A stretch of DNA of 64,000 nt, from contig NW_020194619.1 of the NCBI RefSeq assembly GCF_002865645.1, forward strand, positions 2,268,442-2,332,441, in the 5' to 3' direction. Made by a program: the position numbers and the translations under genes. Under the pieces are notes generated by a model. It was not told where the DNA came from. It searched no databases and was given only the letters and a program-made list of their open reading frames with translations. The DNA comes from Hyaloscypha bicolor E (lineage: Eukaryota; Ascomycota; Leotiomycetes; Helotiales; Hyaloscyphaceae). Of the stretch, positions 1-9,682 are shown piece after piece; positions within the stretch are counted from its first letter, which is position 1, and every line of letters begins with the position of its first letter.

Positions 1-131
1 ATCATCGCGAAGAGTCTTCAGCATGGACAGCCCGCTGGAGCCTGGTTATCCGGTGTCAGCACACTCGTCTCCGCTGCAGCAATCCGGACACCCTCACCAG
101 CGCCAATAACGGCGACCGTTTGCTGCCGCAT
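1..131 (-). CDS. Flavin-containing monooxygenase, 5' end only (runs off left edge)
   Basis: Exon 1 is 131..98 and exon 2 is 41..1, continuing outside the window; the intron 97..42 (56 nt) has a GTGAGG donor, a CTGAC branch site and an ACCAG acceptor. The spliced start reads MRQQTVAVIGAGSSGLSMLK, which is the beta-strand/P-loop/helix (GxGxxG) FAD-binding fingerprint at the very N-terminus of FMO-like and Baeyer-Villiger-like monooxygenases. Without the intron the frame stops after about 37 codons, so the fingerprint itself supports the splice. Substrate and subclass cannot be told from 25 residues. It is transcribed leftwards with about 1.4 kb of non-coding DNA behind it. Confidence 0.7.
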
Positions 132-1523
132 TCTAGCCAGTGTACTGAACAATGGAAAACTATGAGGTTGTGAACAATAGAGAACTAAGAGGTTGTCTTC
201 GAATCTGGATTATAGCTAACTTCAAGCCTAATAATGGCACGCTGTCAATGTTTTGTAGGCAGGAAGCAAGGGAAGCGCGGGTGTCGGGCTTATCGGTGTT
301 GCATATTTAGTGCTTACATTGCCCGCTCGTTTGTCCGATGCTATTTCCTACCCGAGCCCATCTCACCCCCTCCCCTTGACAATTTGTGTTATTGTGTAAG
401 CTAAGGGAACGAGACTTGCTGACGTGGCTCTCAGGTCTAACTTCGTAATGTATACCACTCCGAGCCTCTAAAAAAAGAGAGGGGACACTTTCAAGGCCAC
501 TAGCTCGCCTAAGAAGTTGCTGAGGTAAAAAACCAGCGTGAATCCGCTAATTTAATGCCGTTCACACCCAACTCCCTACGAAAGCCTCACTTTACTTTCT
601 AACTAACGACGCATTTAAATATAAATTTGACCTTAGAAAACGAAATACCATATTATAGTTACTTTATACCATAAACCGTATAGTCTTGAATAAGCAAATA
701 TCAAGTTATTAAGAAATCGAGATTTCTTAGATTTTTTGTACTCTCACGCTCGGCACGCCTGCGACGCTAGGACGCCTCTGATTCCAGCTTTTAATCCACG
801 ATCTTTGTTTTCAAACCTCGCCGTATTTAACAAAATATACATCTTATGTAAAACTTGCTTCCTTTATACGAGGATGTATGTAAATTAAAAAGCAGTAGAT
901 TATAAGGTAAAAAGGTAAGGTTTAGACAGTTTTTGGTATAGATTGCCTTCCGGAAGAAGTACTTCTAAATCCCTACTTTTTACTAATTTGCTAATAACTT
1001 TTTAACTATAGAATTATAAAATAAGATTCTTAGGAATACATAAGACTTATATATCTTCTATGCGTTTATAAGATCTGATATTAGTTCATTGAGTATTTAA
1101 AAATTATAGAGGTAGTAAGTGAGGCTTGGAGAGTGTACACAGGACTGACGAGGTGCGGGTGCTAAATTAGCATGTCACGCTGAGTTTTTACTGCACAGTA
1201 TCCCCCGTACAGGCTAGAGATCTTCGGGGACGGAAGAGAATAGGATTTAAAGTTTTGTGTACATAAATCTCCCTGGTTGAAGGAGATCACGTGGTGATAT
1301 TTGAGAAAAGAGGGACGTTTTACTCACACCTCGCGCACCATCACACAGCGTAAGCGAACAAAGCCAGAAAGCGAAAGGACTCGAGTGAATGCGCAGTGGA
1401 TTTTAAAAGTAGAAGATCTCGAACTAATGTCCTACTTCTGCTTTCTAAATTCGAGGATCCTCCCCATCTTCAATCTTCGTTTGCCTGCTGAGAGATTCCG
1501 TACAGGAAAGGGAGCAGGGTACT
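132..1523. other. Gene-free interval holding a TIR element
   Basis: No supportable gene is seen; the open frame at 1301-1543 has no recognisable features. The middle part (about 590-1120) is clearly AT-rich and is bracketed by inverted repeats (annotated separately). The left part (132-480) is probably the promoter of the leftward monooxygenase gene. Confidence 0.5.
525..1192. mobile_element. Degenerate TIR DNA element, AT-rich interior
   Basis: The left end at 525-555 (GGTAAAAAACCAGCGTGA, then GCTAATTTA) is matched in inverted orientation by the right end at about 1163-1192, which on the minus strand reads CAGTAAAAACTCAGCGTGA, then GCTAATTTA. A second inverted block, AAGCCTCACTT, occurs at about 583-593 and, reversed, near 1108-1118. 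The interior has no coding capacity and is AT-rich, as expected for a RIP-mutated or decayed MITE-like element. The target duplication was not resolved and the ends are good to a few bases. Confidence 0.5.
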
Positions 1524-2474
1524 TCAAGCAATGGTTCCCTTAACTACTTGTGGGAGATTGCTGAGAGCATAGCTCTTGACATCAGTAACCTCAATCCCCC
1601 TCTGCCAATTCCAGCTCCTCTTCCTCTCCCAACTGACCCCCTTACCCACAGCAAAAGCAACCCTATACTTCCTGACCGCGTTCTCCTTATCCTCCCTCAA
1701 CTCTCTCTCTAACCTCTCCACCGTCCAAACCTCCCTTCTAACCTTCCTCCCAAGCACCCCCTCCACAATATCCGCCAACCCCTCGTAACTAACCGTGTCC
1801 CCCGCCGTAAAAACAACCTCATTCTTCACCCTCTCCTTCTCCTCGAAAACAATCATAGCCGTCAACCTCCCAATATCATCGGGCGTCGTAACCGTGACTC
1901 TGTTCTCCCAGCTACCTAATGCTCTCACCACGCCCTCTTCGCCACTCAATTCGACGACCCCAAAAAACGACTCAAACAAGAAACTCATGAAGAGACCGGT
2001 GGAAACAATAACCCATTCCGTGATATCTTGCGCTTTCAAGAGTTCTCTGACATCGAGTTGCTCATCCCATAAATCCTGTGCACTGCCTCGACCAATGGCC
2101 TCGTAATCAACCCCGAATTGCCAGGGGAAGAAGCGCTTGACTTTTGCTTCTAAGACGGCGTTTGTTATCTTAATTTGTGAGCCTGGACCGGAGGCGAAGC
2201 CGAGACAGGAGATGATTGTATCGTATGGGGCGAAGAGGGAAGAGAGTTGGAAGACGGAGGAGGTGGCGATGTCGCCTGCTACGAAGGAGATGTTGAGTGC
2301 CTTGAGGGCAGAGAGTTCAGCGAGCTTGGATGGTGAGGTGGTGTTTACTTTTGAGGAACGGAGGAGGACTGTTATTTTTGTAGAAGGAGGGGCGAGGGCG
2401 GAGAGAGAGGTCAGGATGGATGTTCCCAGCTCGCCGGCACCAAGGACGAGGATGTTGGAGTTGGTTGATACCAT
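1524..2474 (-). CDS. NmrA-like / isoflavone-reductase family NAD(P)-binding protein
   Basis: A single-exon gene of 316 aa. Residues 8-16 give the NAD(P)-binding turn VLGAGELG right after the first beta strand, followed by a Rossmann-like core (DTIISCLGFASG around residue 88, FFPWQFGVDYE around 115), the pattern of NmrA/PCBER/isoflavone-reductase atypical short-chain dehydrogenases, which are about 300-330 aa long. The ATG at 2474 is chosen because it precedes the Rossmann strand directly; the frame stays open upstream to 2576 but adds 34 residues unlike the family. The gene lies 197 bp downstream of HIS7 on the same strand. In this family some members are reductases and others are redox-sensing regulators; the sequence does not tell which. 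Confidence 0.85.
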   Translation of the reverse strand: MVSTNSNILVLGAGELGTSILTSLSALAPPSTKITVLLRSSKVNTTSPSKLAELSALKALNISFVAGDIATSSVFQLSSLFAPYDTIISCLGFASGPGSQIKITNAVLEAKVKRFFPWQFGVDYEAIGRGSAQDLWDEQLDVRELLKAQDITEWVIVSTGLFMSFLFESFFGVVELSGEEGVVRALGSWENRVTVTTPDDIGRLTAMIVFEEKERVKNEVVFTAGDTVSYEGLADIVEGVLGRKVRREVWTVERLERELREDKENAVRKYRVAFAVGKGVSWERKRSWNWQRGIEVTDVKSYALSNLPQVVKGTIA

Positions 2475-2671
2475 TGTTGAGCGGTATGAAGAGAAGGAAC
2501 TAGGTAAATAAAGATAGAGACGACAAATATTATATAACTGTATCCTCACCTGTTCTTGGCACAGATTTAAAGACAATCACCGGAGGATCGGAAGGATTAT
2601 AAATCTCGGCACGTGATGCGCCGGGGTATTCTTGGCTAGCATGACAGCAGAGTTCGTATTGCTGACTATCC

Positions 2672-4398
2672 CTATAGCTCGCTTTCAAACTGTCTGACCA
2701 TAAGGCCCTTCTCAGCGAGGAAGTCTTTCACTTGTTTAACAGTGTATTCGCCTCTGTGGAACATACCCGCACCAAGAGCCGCATCGGTCCGCGTTTTGGA
2801 GAAGACTTCCTGGAAATGAGCCGGGTTGCCTGCTCCGCTTGAAGCGATGACCGGTATGCTGACCGCGCCTTTCACTTGATTGATCAGCTCTAGGTCGAAG
2901 CCGCTGTTCGTTCCGTCCTTGTCTATACAATTGAGGAGGATTTCGCCTGCGCCCATGGCTTCCACCGCTTGCACCAATTCCACCACATCCATATCTCGGG
3001 TTTCTCTTCCGCCTTTGATGGTGCAGGCATACCAGCATGCTTGCTCGCCGTTTGGACCGGGGTATTTCGTTTGAATAGTGTTGTGTTTTGTCTCGGCCGG
3101 TTTCGAGATATAGACTCTTTTCGGATCCACGCTGACAACAACAGCTTGATTTCCATATGCGCTGGAAATCTGCTCAATGGCTGTGTTCCCAAATAGCTTC
3201 TTTCCAACTTTGTAGTACTCCTCAGCAGCAATCACGGCGTCTGATCCAATCGAAACTTTGTCAGCTCCGCTCTTGAAGTACATCGTGGCAATCTCCAGCG
3301 CGGAAACTTTGGTCCCATCCGTATCCGTCGTATCTCGGATTCCACCACCAATTGTCAGTGGAACAAAAACTGTTTCAGATGTTTTTCGTAGTATCTCCAA
3401 CATTGGTAAATCTGCCAATGGGCAATCTCGAAAACTTGTGATGTTCAGAAATGTGACTTCATCCGCTCCTTGCTCATAGTATTTACTCGCCATCTCGACC
3501 GGCTTGCCCAGATTCCTAACATTGCCTCCAGACGTCTTCTCCCGTACATCATATTGATCGCCTTTCGTGACCACCAAGTCTCCTTGATCGTTCGTTCGTA
3601 CGTCCAGGCACGCAATCACTCTCCGAGTAAGGCCCTCTTCCGCTACTCCTTGCCCGGGAGTGTGTCCGCTCTCTATATTCCCATCCAAGAATGCCTTAAT
3701 GACTCTCAAACCCGCAACTCCACTCTTCTCAGGATGGAATTGCGTGGCCAGAATATTTCCCTTTGCTACCGCACCAATGAATTCCTCGTCCCCATACCTC
3801 GCAGTCGCAACAGTCCATCCCTGCCTCTCGAGCTCTCCTTGCCGATACGGTACTTTGTATGAATGAACGTAGTAGTACTTCGAACTCGGTCTCAGGCCAT
3901 ACATCTGCTTGTCTGAAGTGTTTGCGCTGTTCCATCCAATGTGCGGGACTGCTTTCGAGCTGTCGTCAAATCTGTCGAGGTGTCCTTTGATCAACCCAAG
4001 ACCTGGGACTGCCGCGCTCTCTGAGGATCCTTCAAATAAAGCTTGTAACCCAACACATATGGCCATGAATGGCTTGCCAGACTCGATATGTTTTCGTATC
4101 GCTGGGAGGTAGCCTGCGTTGGAGAATTGGGTCATGCAGTGTCCGAAATGGCCAACACCAGGAAGGATGAGTTTCTGCGATTGTTGTCAGCAGGAACAAT
4201 AGGAAAGCCTTCTCGTGAATTGAATTGAGTGAGACAAAAGGAGGTTTGACAGTTCAATTCATGACTTTCACTTACATCTGCCTTCTCGACATCTTCTGGT
4301 GACCTGATCCACTCGACTGCGTATCCCACCTTCTCAATGGCATTAACCAAGCTTCGCACATTCCCCGCCACGTAGTCAAGAAGATACACCTTTGGCAT
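2672..4398 (-). CDS. HIS7: Imidazole glycerol phosphate synthase (glutamine amidotransferase-cyclase)
   Basis: Exons are 4398..4276 and 4174..2672, with a 101-nt intron; the product is 541 aa, close to the yeast His7 length. The N-terminal class-I amidotransferase domain (about residues 1-210) shows LPGVGHFG (oxyanion region), the nucleophile Cys in [13 protein letters not shown] and the His/Glu pair in [10 protein letters not shown]. The C-terminal HisF TIM barrel (about 225-541) starts with RVIACLDVR and has [21 protein letters not shown] and ASSGAG phosphate-binding loops. It converts PRFAR plus glutamine to IGP and AICAR, linking histidine and purine synthesis, in the cytosol. The start at 4398 begins directly with [13 protein letters not shown]; an in-frame ATG at 4422 is less likely. 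A TGAGTCA site lies 78 bp upstream. Confidence 0.97.
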
Positions 4399-4422
4399 CT
4401 TGCCTATAAGTGTATCATTCAA

Positions 4423-5705
4423 GATAACGGGAGCGAAAGGGCAAGGAAAAGGTGAAGAATGTTGTTGTTGAAGAGTGAGTCAGTGATGGTAGATAAAATT
4501 TAGTGGGCAGCAGTTTCTGCCGCATTTGACCGCCTTCCTAGAACAACCATGACTTCGCCCTTTTTTCCGCATCTCTCTCCGCGCTCCCTGCTTCCTCACG
4601 TCTTCAAAAGCAGTGAAGTCTCACTGCATTACTTTGACAATTGCGTTATCGATCAATATAGTTCGATTCTTTCCTGGCCCTGTGTTCGATCTTTGTCAAG
4701 CTTGCCTGCTCTCTTTCTACGAGGACCATCTTCCTGGCCTTCCACGAGTCTCGCCTCACCACGTTAAGAATCCTACAATGTAGACAGTTGAATGCCCTAG
4801 AATCGTTAAAGGCATTAATTTCGACGTGAAATAAAGTTCTCGAAATCATAATCCACTCCAGCTGGTACAGTTGAACACCCAAAGGTGTGTAGGACATAGA
4901 GTGCCTCCGAGTGATATGAATCACACGAGCCCAAGATCTTGCAGTCAAGATTCCTATGGGTTCTACAATGCCCTTGTTCATTCTATGGCATGTCTTAGTA
5001 ATTGGGATAATATCAGCAGCTGTTCCTAGATGGAAACATCCAAGGGGGTGTTCTCAGTTCATTGGGCAGATAAAGACATTTATTTTGATCCAGAAGGCTG
5101 CTATATTATTAACATAATCTCATAACGTCAGAAATCCAGACCGCTTATCGTAAAGACGAGGTCATTAAAGAATACGTTTACGTTCCAATTGAAAAATGTT
5201 GCTTCTTTAGACTTGAGATCTGCGAATTTGATCACTGCTTTATCATTGGCGGGAGGATCGAGCAGCCAATTCGATTAGGCATATATTTCCCGTTGTCAAT
5301 GAGCCGTTAGCTATCTCCAATCTAGTTTGCTATCACATGCGCTGCATTTTAAAGTCCCTCCTTAGTATCTTATGATAACATCCAATGGGGGTTGATTGAC
5401 TACTGTGGGTTGAAAGTGGGGTATCCTCTTCCCCGCGAATGGCATTCTGGATGCTCAGTAAGCCAATGGGATCCCCCATAGATTCGGCGCAAGACCGCAG
5501 ATATCATCAAAGCCAAGAGTGGAGTGACACCAATAATTAGGAGGCGTACAGATGGCAAGGTATACCGAAATCGTGGTGATCGTGCTGTCTCTTCTCCCAC
5601 TCTCCCCAATCGAACATTTCAAGACCTCAGGTAGATTAAGCCAAGCACTCAAACACCTCCCAACTTTCAATAAATCCGGAATTATTAGACAGAAATTGTT
5701 TAGTA
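4423..5705. other. Intergenic region between divergent HIS7 and Rieske genes
   Basis: About 1.3 kb without a supportable gene. It holds the HIS7 promoter with the Gcn4-type site at one end and the promoter of the rightward Rieske gene at the other. I see no repeats or conserved elements in it. Confidence 0.5.
4476..4482. promoter_or_regulatory. Gcn4/CPC-1-type binding site upstream of HIS7
   Basis: TGAGTCA, a form of the palindromic TGASTCA element bound by the bZIP activators Gcn4 (yeast) and CPC-1/CpcA (filamentous fungi), lies 78 bp upstream of the HIS7 ATG. Histidine genes are classic targets of this general amino-acid control, so the position makes biological sense. One 7-bp site can occur by chance. 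Confidence 0.55.
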
Positions 5706-7329
5706 ATGGCTGCGAAGATAGCCAGATATCATACTCTTCCTGCTTCTTGGTGGGTCAGTGAGAAGATATATGAGCTTGAGAAGCGTGCTATCTTTAGTAA
5801 GGTCAGCAATAATCTCATTCCTGACCCTTATATATGTCACCATATGGACAAACATCTCTGACATCAAACAGTCATGGATCCTCACAATGCATAGCTCCCG
5901 TTTCACCAAGACTGGAGATTACTTTCGAATCGATATTGCCGGATTCCCTATCATTCTGATTCATGGAAAAGACGGGACGATCCAAGCCTTTCATAATGTT
6001 TGTCGGCACAGGGCATATCCAATCGTCAATAAAGAGTTTGGCAACTCTTTGGTTCTAGGTGCGTTTGCTCTGGAAGAGCCGAGATGAGACGCCCCTCTGA
6101 TCTCTTATAGGTTGTAAATACCATGGCTGGTCCTACGACACGAAAGGTAGCTTGATCAAGGCACCGGGCTTCGAAACCGTACCCAACTTCGATAAATCCG
6201 TCAACGGACTCTTCAAAGTTGCCACTCATACCACACGCCAGGGCCTCATCTTCGTGAATTTCGACTCTACTCCTAACATCACACCATTCCACGAGTTCTA
6301 CAAAGGGTTGGAAGATGAGATGGACGAGTTTGATTTTGGAGAATTTGAGTATGTTGAGAGTTGGCAACAGGATGGGGAGTTTAATTGGAAGACATTGTGT
6401 GAGTGATACCACAATAGTGAGATAGACGATGCTGACTCTTGACGCAAGTGGATGGATATAATGAGTGTTACCACTGCCCAACAGCGCACCCAAGTTTCTC
6501 CAAAGTCATTCAAGTCCCAACCTATCAAGTGGAACCGAGGCACAACTATGCTCGTCACTCGGCTGAAGTCGTTGTCCCCGATTCGAACGCAAAGTCAACA
6601 ATGGTAGAGTCCAAACCCGCAGGATCGTCTTGGAGCTCATGGCTGGGATTCCCATCCTCTGCTTCAATTGATCAGAGCTCCATAAAGATTGATGAGCTTG
6701 GAGGTGATAAGCCCGGTCTCTGGCTCTCATTGTTCCCACTCAACGGAATGAACTGCTACTCTTACGCATGGTACTATATGAGACTTGTACCCAAGTCTGC
6801 TGGAAGAACAGTGCTTGAGTATGACATCTTCGCTAGAAAAGGGGAGGACCCGGTGAAAGTTCGAGAATTCATCAGGTTCCTGAAGGAGGTCGAGATTGAA
6901 GTAACTCTGCCCAGATCGGCAAATTTTTATGAGATAATGAATTGATCAAAACAGGACTACGATCTCTGCACACTAACGCAGAAGAATTTGAAAAATGGTG
7001 TTTATGGGACGGGACAGCTGCATCCAGATAAAGAGAATGGGGTTTTGTGTGAGTCGAGAAAATTAATTGAAAAGGGAATAGAGCTAATCGAGAGGCAGAT
7101 TACCAGAATCTGACCAATGAGTTTGTGATGAGTCATTTAGAGCTTGAGAAGGCTGCGGGAGAGCAGATCCTTCCTGCTTTTGCGGGGTTAGAGGCTATGA
7201 ACGAGGAGGGGAAGGGGACTGATAAAAGTAAGTTGGCTATGTACTACGGAGCAGAGCGCTGACTTTTCCCCCCCAGTTTGCAAACAGCTTGAATGTGGGA
7301 TTCATGGAAGTGATATTCTTTCTTGGTGA
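5706..7329 (+). CDS. Rieske [2Fe-2S] non-heme iron oxygenase, alpha-subunit type
   Basis: Seven exons: 5706..5801, 5872..6058, 6111..6398, 6449..6900, 6955..7048, 7099..7227 and 7277..7329, giving 432 aa with every junction in frame. The N-terminal Rieske domain binds its cluster through C-x-H (CRHRAYP) and C-x2-H (CKYHGW); intron 2 falls just before the second pair. The catalytic domain has NECYHCPTAHPSF, which supplies the mononuclear-iron His pair, near residue 200. This layout and size match ring-hydroxylating dioxygenase alpha subunits and choline-monooxygenase-like enzymes, which hydroxylate or demethylate small substrates using electrons from a separate reductase. No reductase gene is adjacent. 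The substrate is unknown. The small C-terminal exon (IHGSDILSW end) is the least certain part. Confidence 0.9.
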
Positions 7330-8501
7330 CCCAATTTCATGAAACTCCTCTTGAAGCTCTATCAATGTCAATGTCAATGTCAAGCAACTACTTTTGGAAT
7401 TTCCAGACTATGTTGAAAATCGCGGTTTCTCCGAAAGAATATGTATTCGGAAGAATAGACACAGTGGAAGGAAGTAGTTGTCTGACCAGGATCTACATCG
7501 AGATCAATCAATCGCAGAATGCAGCAGGGAGAAGTAGCAAGCTCCTGCCTATTGTCGTTATGCATCAATCTTACAGCTGCAGTCAGATATTGGAATCTTG
7601 TTTGTGCAGGATCTTTGTCCTGCTAGTTCAATCCGGAAATTCACGAAGCAATAGCAATTTCGATCGAGCATGTGGCATAAAATCTAGTGGTACGCTGAGA
7701 AGTGTAGACCAATGAGAGATTCATTTCCTAATTGGTTAAGCGGATTATGACCCTGGCTCACCAGAAATAGTCCACTAAAGGAGAGGAAGTATTCAGTGCC
7801 ATGGCTGAGCTAGCACATATCAGGAATGTTGGCAAGAGCACTAATCTCCGATAATGCCTCACGCTTGTAACCTAGACTTGATGGAATTCGCTCCAATCAC
7901 TCTTCGAATTACTAGGTTCCGTTGACATTCTGATTGAGCGGTGTCCTAATGCGACCTATCTATTTATCCAAGGTGGTTAGTCCCAGCCATTTTGCACTTC
8001 TGACGGGATATCTAGTATGCATCTGTCTCTAATTCTGTCGCGGTTTTGTATTTACAATTGCTGATGGGATGTCGTGTCGATGCTGCCTTACAGTGACGAT
8101 TCACCGAGTCGTCACCTGACTAGTACCTACAAGCCCCCTGGAAACCCCCTATTCTAGTATATAGACGACGCTTCACCTCCTTCTCCTCCTCTCCTCTCCT
8201 CTTCTTCTTTCCTCAGCTTTAGATCCTCGAATAAAGGCATTCTTCTACGAGATCCGCACATCACGTCATACCTGACTTATCCGTGCCTACGTCTCGTACG
8301 TGCTGTCACACTTAGGGACTTTGACTAAGTCTGCGGACTTGCAATCGATATATTCAAGGGAGGTAGGTCCTCTTCGATGCCCACCGGCACTATCACCAGC
8401 GTGCCTTCTACATCTCATTTCATTTACGTCAGCATGACCATGTAATAACCACTTAACAGACTTAACGACTGTAGGAACGACGAAAAAGGATAAAGGAACG
8501 A
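7330..8501. other. Intergenic region with pyrimidine-rich promoter tract
   Basis: There is no supportable gene. A short TCAATG run (three to four copies) sits at 7361-7384. At about 8167-8217 a nearly pure C/T tract (CTCCTTCTCCTCCTC type) follows TATATAGA, the arrangement often seen around fungal transcription starts; it would serve the reductase gene beginning at 8502. Confidence 0.45.
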
Positions 8502-9682
8502 ATGAATTCACACATGGCACTACCAACCAACCGAGTCGCATGGCTGATCAAAGCCGACACACCTCTTGAGGTCAGCGACGCCCCGATGCCCACGCCCGGG
8601 CTCGGTGAGCTGGTCGTACACAACGTGGTCGTGGGTATGAACCAAGTCGACAGCTGGATGTTAGAGGCAGGCGTCTTTGTGAAGCAGTGGCCAAGTATAA
8701 TCGGTAATGACGTCGCTGGCACCGTGTATGCCGTTGGCCCAGACGTGCAGCGCTTCAGGAAGGGGGATCGAGTCATTGGGTAAGTCAATTCACGTTGTCT
8801 CGCACTTCTTCTTTCTATTCTCTCTGTTTCCTCTCCAGCATATAGATACACTCTTTACGATGCTTGGCTAACGCTGGCTTTCTTTTCGACTGCAGACACG
8901 GCATGACTCTAGTTACTGGCCGTCCCGAGGACGGCGCTTTTGCGCTGTACACCGTCGTGCGCGCCGATAGGGCAGCCCTTCTCCCCAACTCCATTGCCTT
9001 CACGGACGGCGTTGTCATACCCTTAGCCGTAGGGGCGGCGGCCTGCGCGCTCTTCCGTCAGGAACCCGGCGAGGTTATGCCCGGCGTCCCCCTCACGGTT
9101 CTCGGCCTTCCGTACCCGTCGGTACTGCACCCAGTCACCTCCTCGGGCAAAACTCTTGTCGTGTACGGCGGTTCCTCGACCGTGGGCTCCATGGTCACCC
9201 AGTTAGCCACCGCAGCTGGAGTAACCGTCATAACTATCACCGGAGCGCACAACTTTGCCCTCAGTCAGCGCTGCGGTGCAGCCCAGGTCATTGACCACAA
9301 GGATCCTGCTATCGTGGACAAGGTCGTAGCCGCGGTAGCCAAATGTGGAGCCGGCTTTATTGGGCTAATCGACGCCATCGCCACCCCCGACACCTATCCC
9401 ATTGCCCTTGCCATCCTCGCCGCGCTCGGCAGTGGCCACCTGGCCTGCACGCATCCCCCTCCGGCCGACGTACCTGCCAACGTGAAGGCCAGCATGATCT
9501 ACTCCGTCAACGACGCGTCGATACCCGTATTTAGGGATTATTTGACCCCCGCGCTAGAGGCCGGGAAGTTGCAGTGCCTGCCGCCGCCGATTGTGGCTGG
9601 CAAGGGCTTGGAGTGTATCCAGGATGCGATGAGGAAGCTACAGGCGGGTGTGAGTGCGGCAAAGGTGGTGGTGGAACTGTAA
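8502..9682 (+). CDS. Zinc-independent MDR reductase (quinone reductase / trans-acting enoyl reductase type)
   Basis: Exons are 8502..8779 and 8896..9682 (intron 116 nt, GTAAGT...CTGCAG), giving 354 aa. The N-terminal GroES-like domain shows PTPGLGELVV, the GMNQVDSWML stretch (counterpart of the N-P-V-D-W motif) and GNDVAGTVYAVG; the cofactor domain shows VVYGGSSTVGSMVTQLA for NAD(P)H. No Cys/His zinc-ligand set is visible, which puts it with quinone oxidoreductases and the stand-alone enoyl reductases that assist polyketide synthases. There is no PKS in the window, so the physiological role is open. Codon third positions are strongly G/C (by eye), unlike its neighbours. A second in-frame ATG at residue 5 is an alternative start. 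Confidence 0.88.

Noticed and set aside
1576..2511. Forward open frames across the NmrA-like gene
   Set aside because: Antisense shadows of a well-supported gene.
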